Source: Rhizobium sp. NZLR1 (GTDB lineage Bacteria > Pseudomonadota > Alphaproteobacteria > Rhizobiales > Rhizobiaceae). Taken from it: a stretch of DNA of 64,000 nucleotides. Positions 32,217 through 43,351 of this stretch are shown in pieces. A program made the position numbers and the translations under genes. Numbering within the stretch: the first letter of the stretch is position 1; every line of letters starts with the position of its first letter. The DNA lies in the NCBI RefSeq assembly GCF_017357385.1, contig NZ_CP071632.1, positions 2,175,501 to 2,239,500 on the forward strand, written 5' to 3'. The notes beneath the pieces are model-generated. The model had not been told where the DNA came from. It searched no databases and worked only from the letters and a program-made list of their open reading frames with translations.

Positions 32217-32696
32217 ATGTTCGATATTCTGTGGCGCGGCCTGGCGATCGGTGCTGGCGCAACCATCCTCATGGACCTCTGGGCGATCGTGCTCACCAAG
32301 GTTTTCGGCCAGACGGCGCCCAATTGGGCCCCGGTCGGCCGCTGGTTCTGGCACCTTCGCCGCGGCAAGGTCTTTCACGACAGCATCGCCGATGCCGAGC
32401 CCTATACGCATGAACTGGCGCTCGGCTGGATCAGCCACTACGCCGTCGGCATTCTCTATGGCTTGATCTTTGCGCTCATCATGGGGCAGGCGTGGCTGGC
32501 GGCACCGACATTTCTCCCCGCCTGGATCTTCGGTATTCTCACCGTCGGAGCAGGGTGGTTCCTGCTGCAGCCCGGCCTCGGCATCGGCTGGGCCGCATCG
32601 AAACATCCGACGCCGAACAAGGTGCGGTGCTTCAATTTGCTCGCGCATACGGTTTTTGCGCTCGGGCTCTACGGCACGGCGCTGATCATTCGCTGA
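32217..32696 (+). CDS. DUF2938 family inner-membrane protein
   Basis: 159 residues, four hydrophobic spans (LAIGAGATILMDLWAIVL, HYAVGILYGLIFALIMG, FGILTVGAGWFLLQP and LLAHTVFALGLYGTAL) and the conserved WFWHLRRGKVFHDSI region of DUF2938. Function is unknown. There is no strong Shine-Dalgarno site at ATG 32217. It is divergent from the creatininase gene, 257 bases away, and is not obviously part of the neighbouring operons. Confidence 0.85.
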   Translation: MFDILWRGLAIGAGATILMDLWAIVLTKVFGQTAPNWAPVGRWFWHLRRGKVFHDSIADAEPYTHELALGWISHYAVGILYGLIFALIMGQAWLAAPTFLPAWIFGILTVGAGWFLLQPGLGIGWAASKHPTPNKVRCFNLLAHTVFALGLYGTALIIR

Positions 32697-32707
32697 GACT
32701 GAGGCCT

Positions 32708-32883
32708 GCCCCTCACCCAGCCAACCGGGGTCGAGCCACTCGTCTCGACCCGTCCTTCGGACCGCCGTAAAAAACGGGGAGAGGGGACGTGCCGTGCGAG
32801 AGCTAGCGGGGATCGGAGAGGTCGCGGCTTGTCCCCTTCGCCCCGTTTACGGGGAGAAGGTGGCGGCAGCCGGATGAGGGGCC
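32708..32883. repeat. Hairpin-rich intergenic mosaic repeat, about 176 bp
   Basis: Ends GCCCCTCACCC and GGATGAGGGGC are near-perfect terminal inverted repeats. Inside are CCCCGTTT-ACGGGG and AAAACGGGGAGAGGGG / CCCCTTCGCCCC stretches. This structure is a common high-copy intergenic element in Rhizobiales genomes. It fills the gap between the DUF2938 and ThuA-like genes, which are convergent, and would form long RNA hairpins. Confidence 0.75.
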
Positions 32884-32904
32884 GCCGTCCGCGCGAACCT
32901 CGCC

Positions 32905-33546
32905 CTACCGCGCCGCCCAGTTGGCGCCGCGGCGGAAGATGGTCTTCATCTCGGGCACGTCGAATTCCTTGGCCTGGTGGCCGAGTGAAGAATAGAAGAC
33001 CCGGCCCTTGCCGTATTTCCGCTTCCAGACGACGGGCATGACGACGCCGTCGATCCAGTAGGCGTGGTTGCCGGTGAATTTGGTCGTCGCCAGAACCTCG
33101 TTCGAGGGGTCGACATGCATGTAATATTGCTCCGACGTGTAGGGGAAATCGGCAATGCCCTCCATCAGCGGATCGTCGGGCCGGGTGATGTTGACGGTAT
33201 AGTCGATGATGTTGCCGGGGTGCGCCACCCATTGGCCGCCGATGATGAACTGGTAATCGACCGAGTCGCGGAAGGCATCGCCCGCGCCGCCGTGATAACC
33301 GGCGATGCCGACGCCGCTCTCGATGGCGGCGGCGAGGTTCTTGACCTCCTCCTTCTCGATCTTCGACATCGTCATGATCGGCACGACGAGGCTGAGATCG
33401 TGGACCGAAGGGTCGGCAAGCGCCTCGGTGCCGTGTTCGAGATAGACCTTGAAGCCGTCCTCCTCGAGCATGGTCTTGATGACTTCGGCGCATTCCTGCG
33501 GCTCGTGGCCGCTCCAGCCGCCCCAGACGATCAGTGCTTCACGCAT
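32905..33546 (-). CDS. ThuA-domain protein (trehalose-utilisation family)
   Basis: A class I glutamine-amidotransferase-like fold with the ThuA pattern: IVWGGWSGHEP, LVVPIMTMSKI, GYHGGAGDAFRDSVDYQFIIGGQW, DIPFHVD-like ITRPDDPLMEG and KYGKGRVFYSSLGHQ. ThuA of Sinorhizobium is needed for oxidation of disaccharides such as trehalose (to 3-keto derivatives). The start ATG 33546 follows AGGAGGAAAG, strong. 18 bases after the Gfo/Idh/MocA gene, it is the last gene of the ROK operon and probably acts on a keto-sugar made by its neighbour. Confidence 0.9.
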   Translation of the reverse strand: MREALIVWGGWSGHEPQECAEVIKTMLEEDGFKVYLEHGTEALADPSVHDLSLVVPIMTMSKIEKEEVKNLAAAIESGVGIAGYHGGAGDAFRDSVDYQFIIGGQWVAHPGNIIDYTVNITRPDDPLMEGIADFPYTSEQYYMHVDPSNEVLATTKFTGNHAYWIDGVVMPVVWKRKYGKGRVFYSSLGHQAKEFDVPEMKTIFRRGANWAAR

Positions 33547-33563
33547 AGTCTTTCCTCCTGAAT

Positions 33564-34664
33564 TTATTTCGCCAGCCGTCCGTCGACGATGGAATCGGAC
33601 AAGGGGGCGGGGCGCACCACCGCCGTGGTGATCGCCACCGTGCGCCCGGTCGCAGACGCGGTGTGGAACGCTTCCATGACTTCGAGCACATGCAGCGCCA
33701 GATCGCCATTGGCCCGATGCGGCCGGTTGGAGCGGATCGCATGCGCCATGTCGGCAACGCCGAGCGAGCGATAATTGCCGTCGGCATAGGGTGCTGTGAG
33801 TGGCTGGTCCTCGAATTCGCCGCCCTTCTTCAGATATTCCACCGGGCCGCCGAATTTGTTGGGATCGGGGACGATAAGCGTGCCCTCGGTTCCGTAGATT
33901 TCGAGCGGCACATGCTTGTGGCCGGCGACATCGAAGCTCATGGCGATCTGCACGACGGCGCCGTTCTCAAAACGCATCATGCCGGCGACATGCGTCGGCA
34001 CATGCACGGGAATATGTTCGCCGTTGCGCGGCTCGCTGGTCACCAGACGCTCTGTACGCGGCGTCGACGCAAAGCCGACAACCTCAGACACCGGCCCGAG
34101 CAGATTGACGAGATCGGTGATGTAATAGGGCCCCATATCGAGCATCGGCCCGCCGCCGACTTCGTAATAGAAGGCGGGGTTCGGATGCCAGCGCTCATGG
34201 CCCGGGCACATGAAGCTTGCCGAGCCGCCGACCGGCTGGCCGATGACGCCCTGGTCGATCAGGATGCGGGCCGTCTGGTGGCCGCCGCCGAGGAAAGTAT
34301 CGGGGGCCGCACCGATGCGAAGATTCCGCGCTTTGGCGGCGTCGGCCAATTTTTTCCCTTCTGCGAAATTAATCCCGAGGGGCTTTTCCGAATAGGTATG
34401 TTTGCCGGCTTCGAGGGCCTGCAGCGCAACAGCGACATGGGCTTTCGGGATCGTCAGATTGACGATGATCTCAACCTTGGGGTCGGCGAAAAGTTCCTCG
34501 ACGGTCTTTGCCGGAACGTTGAATTCGATAGCCTTTGCCTCTGCCAGTTCCCGGTTGAGATCGGCGACGCCGCGGATATCGAGAATGGGAAAGGATGCCA
34601 TCGCCTTGAGATAGGCGCCCGAAATATTGCCGCATCCGATGATGCCGATACCGACTTTATCCAT
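33564..34664 (-). CDS. Gfo/Idh/MocA-family sugar dehydrogenase
   Basis: The N-terminal Rossmann NAD(P) motif is GIGIIGCGNISGAYLKAM, the conserved EKP motif is SEKPLGINF, and the C-terminal domain holds CPGHERWHPNPAFYYEVGGGPMLDMGPYYI, given here as a position (residues ~185-215). The EKP lysine and the GGGPMLDMG histidine region are conserved. Such enzymes oxidise sugars or inositols. ATG 34664 has GGAGGACTTC ahead. Operon order is ROK, this gene, ThuA-like; together they match the ThuB-ThuA pair for keto-sugar formation. Confidence 0.9.
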   Translation of the reverse strand: MDKVGIGIIGCGNISGAYLKAMASFPILDIRGVADLNRELAEAKAIEFNVPAKTVEELFADPKVEIIVNLTIPKAHVAVALQALEAGKHTYSEKPLGINFAEGKKLADAAKARNLRIGAAPDTFLGGGHQTARILIDQGVIGQPVGGSASFMCPGHERWHPNPAFYYEVGGGPMLDMGPYYITDLVNLLGPVSEVVGFASTPRTERLVTSEPRNGEHIPVHVPTHVAGMMRFENGAVVQIAMSFDVAGHKHVPLEIYGTEGTLIVPDPNKFGGPVEYLKKGGEFEDQPLTAPYADGNYRSLGVADMAHAIRSNRPHRANGDLALHVLEVMEAFHTASATGRTVAITTAVVRPAPLSDSIVDGRLAK

Positions 34665-34697
34665 GAAGTCCTCCATTCATTATGATTGTGCTGCTCG

Positions 34698-35897
34698 TCA
34701 GAGCGCCGGCCCCGTCGTGCTCCAGGGCGATTCGTAGAGTTCGTAGAGCGCCACCGCAGCCGCACCCTGGGCCCAGAAATCATCGGTCGAATCGTCGAAG
34801 ACGAGTTCGCTGACGCCGCGCAGCGACGGCGGAATGGCGAGCGCATAGGCATCGCGCAGGCTGTTCAAAAACGGCTCGCCGAGCGCCAGGCTCGATCCCA
34901 CCAGAATGACCCGTGGCGGCGCAAACAGCGTGACGATGTTGGCAACGGTCAATCCCACCGCTTCGCCGGCGCGGATGGCAGCACCAATCAGCCGGTCGTC
35001 ATCGGCCTTGATCAGCGCCTGGGCATGGTTCATGCCGCGCCCGAGTCGGATCGCTTCGGCAAAACGCCCATCGGCCAGCTGTTCGCCGAGGATTGCGCTT
35101 TCGCCGGCCTGGCTGAACAGCCGCACGACGCCATTCGGTCCTGTGCCGAGCACGAGGTCGCCGAGATTGTGGCTGAGGCCGCCGGCGCCGCGAAACAGGC
35201 TGTTGCCGTGCAGGACGCCGAGCCCCAGCGTCTGCTCCAGCGAAATCAGCACCATATCCTCGAGATCGCGCGCCTTCCCGAACCAGTGATGGCCGAGCGT
35301 GATGGCGTGCGCATCGCTTTCGACGATGGTTGGCGTCGAAAGCCGCGTCGACATCTCGGCGGCGAAATCGACATTGGTGTCGCGAAAGATCGGGCTGCTG
35401 CGGATATAGCCGGTGCGGTGCTCGATGACGCCGGGAAAACCGAGGCAGACGCTGTCGACGTCTTCAAGCGACAGCCCGGCATCGACGACACAGCGCCTGA
35501 CGCCATCCTCGACCAGATCGGCAATCACGCCGATCGGCTGCCGGTCGAGGCGGATCGGCAAAGCCAGCTTCGACAGCACGTCGCCGCGGAAATTGGTGAC
35601 GACGAACACCATCCGGTTGGCGGCGATCTTGCCGCCGACCACACGCGCCGCATCGGGATTGAGTTCCAACATCACCCGCGGCCTGCCGCGCACCGCCTCA
35701 TTGCGGATATCGCCTTCGTGACGCGGCAGGATCAGCCCGTCGTCGAGAAGCGAGGCGGTGATAGCGGAAACCGTGGTGGTGGAGAGTTCGGTGCGCTCGC
35801 TGATCTCGATCCGCGAGATTGGACCATGGCGCCGGACGGTATCGAGCACGTTCAAGCGATTGATCGCGCGCATTAATTCGGGATCTGCGGTCTTCAT
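34698..35897 (-). CDS. ROK-family transcriptional repressor (lacks the zinc-binding motif)
   Basis: An N-terminal winged helix (residues ~10-70: LNVLDTVRRHGPISRIEISE, TTTVSAITASLLDDGLI) is followed by a ROK sugar-kinase-like domain (LGFPGVIEHRTG..., ALGHH...; LGVLHGNSLFRGAGGLSHNLGDLVLG). The usual ROK CxCGxxGCxE zinc site after the glycine-rich segment is missing: the chain reads GTGPNGVVRLF instead. Many sugar-binding repressors of this type have lost the site. It is divergent from the CUT1 importer and the first gene of the ThuA operon, so it likely represses both and responds to the imported sugar. Confidence 0.9.
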   Translation of the reverse strand: MKTADPELMRAINRLNVLDTVRRHGPISRIEISERTELSTTTVSAITASLLDDGLILPRHEGDIRNEAVRGRPRVMLELNPDAARVVGGKIAANRMVFVVTNFRGDVLSKLALPIRLDRQPIGVIADLVEDGVRRCVVDAGLSLEDVDSVCLGFPGVIEHRTGYIRSSPIFRDTNVDFAAEMSTRLSTPTIVESDAHAITLGHHWFGKARDLEDMVLISLEQTLGLGVLHGNSLFRGAGGLSHNLGDLVLGTGPNGVVRLFSQAGESAILGEQLADGRFAEAIRLGRGMNHAQALIKADDDRLIGAAIRAGEAVGLTVANIVTLFAPPRVILVGSSLALGEPFLNSLRDAYALAIPPSLRGVSELVFDDSTDDFWAQGAAAVALYELYESPWSTTGPAL

Positions 35898-35939
35898 GGG
35901 AACTAGCCAGGCAAGCGTTTCGTTGGGCGGAACCCAAAT

Positions 35940-35964
35940 ATTTATAACGGGTTACGAAATAAAT
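35940..35964. promoter_or_regulatory. Putative ROK operator (25-bp dyad)
   Basis: ATTTAT at 35940-35945 pairs with ATAAAT at 35959-35964, with a TAAC-GG-GTTA dyad in the centre (35945-35954). It lies between the ROK and importer starts, 43 bp from the ROK ATG and 135 bp from the binding-protein ATG. A TTGACA (36020-36025) with TGAATT 17 bp on is the likely importer promoter. Confidence 0.55.
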
Positions 35965-36098
35965 AGCCGGCAATTTCGTGGCCATGTCAAGCGCATTTGA
36001 TAAAAATAGCGGCATTGGGTTGACATTGGATGAAAGCTCCGGTGAATTAATCCGCATAGGGGAAAAATTGTGAGGATAGACCCCTGGGAGGAAAAATC

Positions 36099-37403
36099 AT
36101 GAATTTTATGCACAAAAGCGCCGCTCTCGGCGGCAGGCGCATCGCATCCGTGGCCGCGGCAGCCGGCCTGTTGCTGTTGGGGGCAGGCGCCGCCTCCGCG
36201 ACGACGGTGGTCAAGTGGCTGCATCTCGAGCTCGACCCGAAAAACGTCGCGGCCTGGGAAGACATCGTCAAGAAATACGAAGCCCAGCATCCCGACGTCG
36301 ATATCCAGATGCAGTTCCTCGAAAACGAAGCCTTCAAGGCCAAGCTTCCCACTCTGCTGCAATCCGACGACGTGCCGGATTTCTTCTTCAGCTGGGGCGG
36401 CGGCGTCTTGAAGCAGCAGTCCGAGACCGGCGCGCTGCAGGATGTGACGGCAGCCCTCGATGCTGATGGCGGCAAACTGCGCAACGCCTATACCCCGGCC
36501 TCGGTCAACGGCCTGACCTTTGACGGCAAGACCTGGGCCATCCCCTATAAGGTCGGTCTGGTCAGCTTTTTCTACAACAAGGCGCTGTTTGCCAAGGCCG
36601 GCGTCAAAGCCGAGGACATCAAAAGCTGGGCCGATTTTCTCGCCACGGTGAAGAAGATCAAGGCGGCCGGCATTGTGCCGATCGCCGGCGGCGGCGGTGA
36701 GAAATGGCCGATCCATTTCTACTGGAGCTATCTCGTCATGCGCGAAGGCGGCCAGAAGGTTTTCGACGCGGCCAAGAACGGCGAGGGCGAAGGTTTCCTT
36801 GATCCCGCCATCGTCAAGGCCGGCGACGATCTCGCCGAACTCGGCAAACTCGAACCGTTCCAGCCCGGCTATCTCGGCGCGACCTGGCCGCAGACGCTCG
36901 GCGTCTTCGGTGACGGCAAGGCGGCGATCATCCTCGGCTTTGAAGCAACCGAAGCCAATCAGCGCAAGAATGCCGGCGACGGCAAGGGCCTCGCACCTGA
37001 CAATATCGGCCGTTTCGTCTTCCCGACGGTCGATGGCGGCGCCGGCAAGCCGACGGATACGCTCGGCGGTCTGAACGGCTGGGCCGTTACCAAGAAGGCC
37101 TCCAAGGAAGCGATCGATTTCCTCGCTTTCCTGACGAGCGCGGAGAATGAGCGGGTGATGGCCAAGGCCGGCATGCTTCTGCCCGTTGCCGTTGGCGCCG
37201 ATGATGGCGTCGTCAATCCGCTGCTGGCCGAATCGGCCAAACAGCTTGCGGGTTCGACCTGGCATCAGAACTTCTTCGATCAGGATCTCGGTGCTGCCGT
37301 CGGCCGTGTCGTCAACGACGTCTCGGTGGAAATCGTCTCCGGGCAGATGAATTCCAAGGACGGCGCCCAGATGATCCAGGACGCTTTCGAACTGGAACAA
37401 TAA
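36099..37403 (+). CDS. CUT1 ABC sugar transporter substrate-binding protein
   Basis: The signal peptide is residues 1-34 (MNFMHKSAAL...AASA, cleavage before TTVVKW). The mature protein is an extracellular solute-binding protein type 1: VKWLHLELDPKNVAAWEDI, QMQFLENEAFKAKLPTLLQ, PDFFFSWGGGV, GLVSFFYNKALFAKAG and NGWAVTKKAS. It binds an oligosaccharide or polyol in the periplasm. Start has GGGAGGAAAAATC ahead. It leads an operon with two permeases and an ATPase; an intercistronic hairpin follows. The ligand is unknown but the linked Gfo/Idh/MocA and ThuA genes favour a disaccharide or glucoside. Confidence 0.92.
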   Translation: MNFMHKSAALGGRRIASVAAAAGLLLLGAGAASATTVVKWLHLELDPKNVAAWEDIVKKYEAQHPDVDIQMQFLENEAFKAKLPTLLQSDDVPDFFFSWGGGVLKQQSETGALQDVTAALDADGGKLRNAYTPASVNGLTFDGKTWAIPYKVGLVSFFYNKALFAKAGVKAEDIKSWADFLATVKKIKAAGIVPIAGGGGEKWPIHFYWSYLVMREGGQKVFDAAKNGEGEGFLDPAIVKAGDDLAELGKLEPFQPGYLGATWPQTLGVFGDGKAAIILGFEATEANQRKNAGDGKGLAPDNIGRFVFPTVDGGAGKPTDTLGGLNGWAVTKKASKEAIDFLAFLTSAENERVMAKAGMLLPVAVGADDGVVNPLLAESAKQLAGSTWHQNFFDQDLGAAVGRVVNDVSVEIVSGQMNSKDGAQMIQDAFELEQ

Positions 37404-37424
37404 CCAGCGCCAGCAGACCCTTCC

Positions 37425-37455
37425 CGGCGCTCCCAGCTAAAGAGCGGGAGCGCCG
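37425..37455 (+). terminator. Intercistronic hairpin after the binding-protein gene
   Basis: CGGCGCTCCC (37425-37434) and GGGAGCGCCG (37446-37455) make a perfect 10-bp stem with an 11-nt loop, without a T-run. In sugar importer operons, such hairpins usually protect the binding-protein mRNA and reduce permease expression; here it is a likely attenuator or 3' stabiliser rather than a full terminator. Confidence 0.7.
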
Positions 37456-37489
37456 GCATTGCTGCCGACGACATGCGAAAGCAGGACCC

Positions 37490-38428
37490 ATGGCCAATAT
37501 TTCAGTCCCATCGATGACATCAGCCGCACGGCCGGCACGGAAAGCCGCAAACGCCAGGAGCTCGGTCGCCCATGACCGGCTGACGGTGCTGTTGATCTTT
37601 CTGCCGCCGGCGCTCCTGCTATTCACGCTCTTCGTCATCATGCCGATGGGCGAGGCGGCCTGGTACAGCCTCTACAAGTGGAACGGCTACGGGACGCCGA
37701 CCGAGTTCATCGCCCTGCGCAATTTCCAGGTTCTGTTTCGAAATGCGGCTTTCACCCAGGCGCTGCTCAATAACGGCCTGATCATCGTGATCTCGATCTG
37801 CATCCAGGTGCCGCTGGCCATCTGGCTTGCCACCATGCTGGCCCACCGCATTCCCGGCGTCGTCGCCTACCGCCTGATCTTCTTCCTGCCCTATGTGCTG
37901 GCCGACGTTGCCGCCGGCCTGATCTGGCGCTTCGTCTATGATGGCGATTACGGTCTGTTTGCCGCTGTTTCCAATTTCTTCGGTTTCGCCAACCCTTATG
38001 TGCTCGCCGATAAGGACCTGGCGATCTATGCCGTGCTCGGCGTCATCGTCTGGAAATATTTCGGTTTCCACATGATGCTGTTCATCGCCGGCCTGCAATC
38101 GGTCGACAAGAGCGTGCTGGAGGCAGCCGAGATCGACGGCGCCACCGGCTGGCAGAAATTCCGCTATGTCACGCTGCCGCTGCTCGGCTCGACCTTGCGC
38201 CTCTCGATCTTCTTTGCCGTCGTAGGCTCGCTGCAGCTCTTCGACATGATCATGCCGCTGACCGGCGGCGGGCCATCCAACTCAACGCAGACGATGGTCA
38301 CCTTCCTCTACACCTACGGCGTCATGCGCATGCAGGTCGGCCTCGGCAGCGCCGTCGGCGTGGTGCTGTTCATCATCTGCGTCACGCTCGCCTTCGGTTA
38401 CAAAAGGATCTTCATGCGCCATGACTGA
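37490..38428 (+). CDS. CUT1 ABC sugar transporter permease (MalF/UgpA type)
   Basis: A 312-residue membrane protein with an N-terminal cytoplasmic basic tail, six spans and the EAA loop LEAAEIDGATGWQKFRYVTLPLL. ALLLFTLFVIMPMGEAAWYSL is the first long span. It follows the binding protein gene and overlaps the second permease by eight bases. Together the two permeases form the channel. ATG 37490 has GCAGGACC upstream. Confidence 0.92.
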   Translation: MANISVPSMTSAARPARKAANARSSVAHDRLTVLLIFLPPALLLFTLFVIMPMGEAAWYSLYKWNGYGTPTEFIALRNFQVLFRNAAFTQALLNNGLIIVISICIQVPLAIWLATMLAHRIPGVVAYRLIFFLPYVLADVAAGLIWRFVYDGDYGLFAAVSNFFGFANPYVLADKDLAIYAVLGVIVWKYFGFHMMLFIAGLQSVDKSVLEAAEIDGATGWQKFRYVTLPLLGSTLRLSIFFAVVGSLQLFDMIMPLTGGGPSNSTQTMVTFLYTYGVMRMQVGLGSAVGVVLFIICVTLAFGYKRIFMRHD

Positions 38429-39269
38429 TATGAGTTCTTCCATCCGCATGCGCACCTCGACCCGCGTCTATCTCTACGTGTCGCTGAGCCTGATTGCCGC
38501 GATCGTGCTCGTGCCGCTGCTGACGACGGCGCTCGGCGGCTTCAAGACGTTGGGCGACCTGCGCACCAATCCCTTCGGCCTGCCGATAGAGTGGCAATGG
38601 GCAAACTATACCGACATTCTGTTCGGCGAGCGCTACTGGCTGCAGATCGGCAATTCGCTGGTTATCGCCGCGCTCACCGTGCTCTTGACGCTGATCGTTT
38701 CGTCGATGGCCGCCTTCGCCTTTGCCCATGTCCGCTTCTTCGGCTCCTCCTTCCTGCTCAATTATTTCCTGCTCGGCCTGATGTTTCCGGCGGCAACCGC
38801 AATCCTGCCGCTCTTCATCCGCATCCGCGATCTCGGCCTGCTCGATACCTATTGGGGCGTGGTGCTGCCGCAGGTGGCCTTCGGCCTCGGCATGAGCATC
38901 CTTTTGTTCCGAAACTATTTCCGCAACCTTCCGGAAGAATTGTTTCAGGCGGCCTTCGTCGACGGCTGCGGCTATCTCAGATTCTTCTGGCATATCTCGC
39001 TGCCGCTTTCCCGGCCGATCGTCGCCACCGTCAGCATCATCTCCTTCGTCGGCAGCTGGAACAGCTACATCCTGCCGCTGATCATGTTGAACTCCGAATC
39101 GAAATATCCCTGGCCGCTCGGCATCATGGTCTATCGCGGCGAATACGGCACCGAATGGCAGCTGGTGCTGGCCTTCATCACGCTGACCATCCTTCCCACA
39201 ATCATCGTCTTTTTCGTCGCCCAGAGACACATCATCGCCGGCCTGACCGCGGGCGCCGTGAAGTCCTGA
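38421..39269 (+). CDS. CUT1 ABC sugar transporter permease (MalG/UgpE type)
   Basis: 282 residues with six spans ([18 protein letters not shown] first) and the EAA motif in [25 protein letters not shown]. The start overlaps the first permease gene by eight bases. It belongs to the same CUT1 importer. The stop is 23 bases ahead of the ATPase gene, which has a GGAGGTGC site. Confidence 0.92.
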   Translation: MTDMSSSIRMRTSTRVYLYVSLSLIAAIVLVPLLTTALGGFKTLGDLRTNPFGLPIEWQWANYTDILFGERYWLQIGNSLVIAALTVLLTLIVSSMAAFAFAHVRFFGSSFLLNYFLLGLMFPAATAILPLFIRIRDLGLLDTYWGVVLPQVAFGLGMSILLFRNYFRNLPEELFQAAFVDGCGYLRFFWHISLPLSRPIVATVSIISFVGSWNSYILPLIMLNSESKYPWPLGIMVYRGEYGTEWQLVLAFITLTILPTIIVFFVAQRHIIAGLTAGAVKS

Positions 39270-39292
39270 GCCGAACCCTTGGAGGTGCATTT

Positions 39293-40366
<1,074 letters not shown>

Positions 40367-40373
40367 AGTGGAT

Positions 40374-40419
40374 CGCATGTAGGTATCGCAAAATTGCTGC
40401 GCACTTTGCGCGACATGCC
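40374..40419 (-). repeat. RIME1-like half element (remnant), reverse orientation
   Basis: CGCATGTAGGTATCGCAAAA... ...TTTGCGCGACATGC corresponds, reverse-complemented, to the GCATGTCG...CGACATGC palindrome of the RIME copies, with the TTGCGCGACATGC end almost exact. Only the first palindrome remains, about 46 bp. It lies eight bases after the ATPase gene stop, on the 3' side as in the other copies. Confidence 0.55.
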
Positions 40420-40450
40420 GTAGGCGTGATTTAACGGATGCCTGACAACG

Positions 40451-40477
40451 ACAAAACCGCCGAGCAAGCCCGGCGGT
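40451..40477 (-). terminator. Rho-independent terminator of the KdgD-UxuA operon
   Basis: On the minus strand ACCGCCG ... CGGCGGT (40477-40471 and 40462-40456) with an 8-nt loop, followed by TTTTG. It lies 28 bases beyond the kdgD stop, so it ends the leftward transcript between the convergent importer and kdgD operons. Confidence 0.65.
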
Positions 40478-40505
40478 CGTGACTGCTGATAAAGACAGCC
40501 AGAGA

Positions 40506-42442
<1,937 letters not shown>

Positions 42443-42466
42443 TTGAGTCTCTTTCGAAATTACACA

Positions 42467-42486
42467 ATGTCATATGACATAATATG
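42467..42486. promoter_or_regulatory. GntR-type operator ahead of uxuA
   Basis: ATGTCATATGACAT (42467-42480) is a perfect 14-bp palindrome directly before the uxuA start, overlapping the TGACATAATATG block that is repeated at 43310-43321 ahead of the importer. FadR-subfamily regulators bind such sites. Confidence 0.65.
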
Positions 42487-42507
42487 AATTTCTGAGAGAG
42501 TCGAGCC

Positions 42508-43218
42508 CTATTGCTGCTCGGAGAGCATCCGATAGCGACGTTGACTGGCCATCATATGGGCGCGCATCGCCTGGCGGGCGCGATCCGGATCCTGATCGGC
42601 GATGGCCGACAGGATTTCGACATGTTCGGCATAAACCTTTTGAAGATAGTCGCGGTCATTGGCCTCGGGCAGCGTCGGAAACTGGCCGCGGGGGATGGCC
42701 TTGGGGCCGAATTGGCGCAGGACATCGACATAGAATCGGTTGTTCGTGGCGGCGGCAATCGCCATGTGGAAGGCGTAATCCGCCTCCACCGTCTGCTGCC
42801 CTGTTTCGATCAGGTTTGCCATTCTGCGATTGGCATCACGAATGGCCGCCTCCTGCTCGGCGGTGCGGCGATAGGCGGCAATCGCCGCCGCTTCACCCTC
42901 TGCCGCCATACGAAACTCCAGCAATTCCAGGGTCTCCGGAATGCTTTTGATTTCCACCGGCGTCAATGACAGGACAGAATTTGCCTTCGGATCTGCGACA
43001 AACACCCCTTTGCCCTGGATCGGCTTGACGAAGCCCGCCGACCTGAGATCGGCAATCGCCTCGCGCACCACGGTGCGGCTGACGCCGAACGTCGCTTCAA
43101 GCTGCGGCTCGGTCGGCAGTTGGTCGCCGACCCGCAGCTTCCCCGTCTCGATCTGCGCCCGCAGCTGATCGATGACCTGTTGCGCCAGTCTTTCTCGCCC
43201 ACGGCCGAGTGTCGTCAT
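42508..43218 (-). CDS. GntR-family regulator (FadR subfamily)
   Basis: The winged HTH is at residues ~10-75 (QVIDQLRAQIETGKLRVGDQLP, TEPQLEATFGVSRTVVREAIADLRSAGF). The C-terminal helical FCD effector domain follows (EALELLEFRMAAEGEAAA...; HMAIAAATNN). ATG 43218 has GGGAACGG ahead. It lies upstream of uxuA and divergent from the oligopeptide-type importer, and two matching TGACATAATATG motifs flank it. It likely represses the uronate genes and importer, released by a sugar acid intermediate, as UxuR/KdgR-like regulators do. Confidence 0.9.
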   Translation of the reverse strand: MTTLGRGRERLAQQVIDQLRAQIETGKLRVGDQLPTEPQLEATFGVSRTVVREAIADLRSAGFVKPIQGKGVFVADPKANSVLSLTPVEIKSIPETLELLEFRMAAEGEAAAIAAYRRTAEQEAAIRDANRRMANLIETGQQTVEADYAFHMAIAAATNNRFYVDVLRQFGPKAIPRGQFPTLPEANDRDYLQKVYAEHVEILSAIADQDPDRARQAMRAHMMASQRRYRMLSEQQ

Positions 43219-43309
43219 TTTCCGTTCCCCAATCCCTTTGCACTCAAGTCTCCCGCTCGGGCCTTGTCAACCGTATCAGACTTCGCTAGATCATAATACG
43301 ACATACGGG

Positions 43310-43323
43310 TGACATAATATGTC
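43310..43323. promoter_or_regulatory. GntR-type operator ahead of the importer
   Basis: GACATA-A-TATGTC (43311-43323) is a near-perfect 13-bp dyad directly before the binding-protein gene, sharing TGACATAATATG with 42475-42486. Confidence 0.6.
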
Positions 43324-43351
43324 TCCTATAGTAATCCAGGGAGGAGTGACA

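Noticed and set aside
32708..32883. CRISPR array or tandem repeats in the mosaic element.
   Set aside because: No regularly spaced repeats with unique spacers; the structure is a single hairpin-rich element.
32669..33493. 274-codon antisense-type frame overlapping the ThuA-like gene and the mosaic repeat.
   Set aside because: Arg/His-rich composition and passage through the repeat show it is not a protein.
35952..37400. 482-codon antisense frame in the binding-protein gene.
   Set aside because: Shadow frame of a firmly assigned gene; it reads through the signal peptide and promoter.
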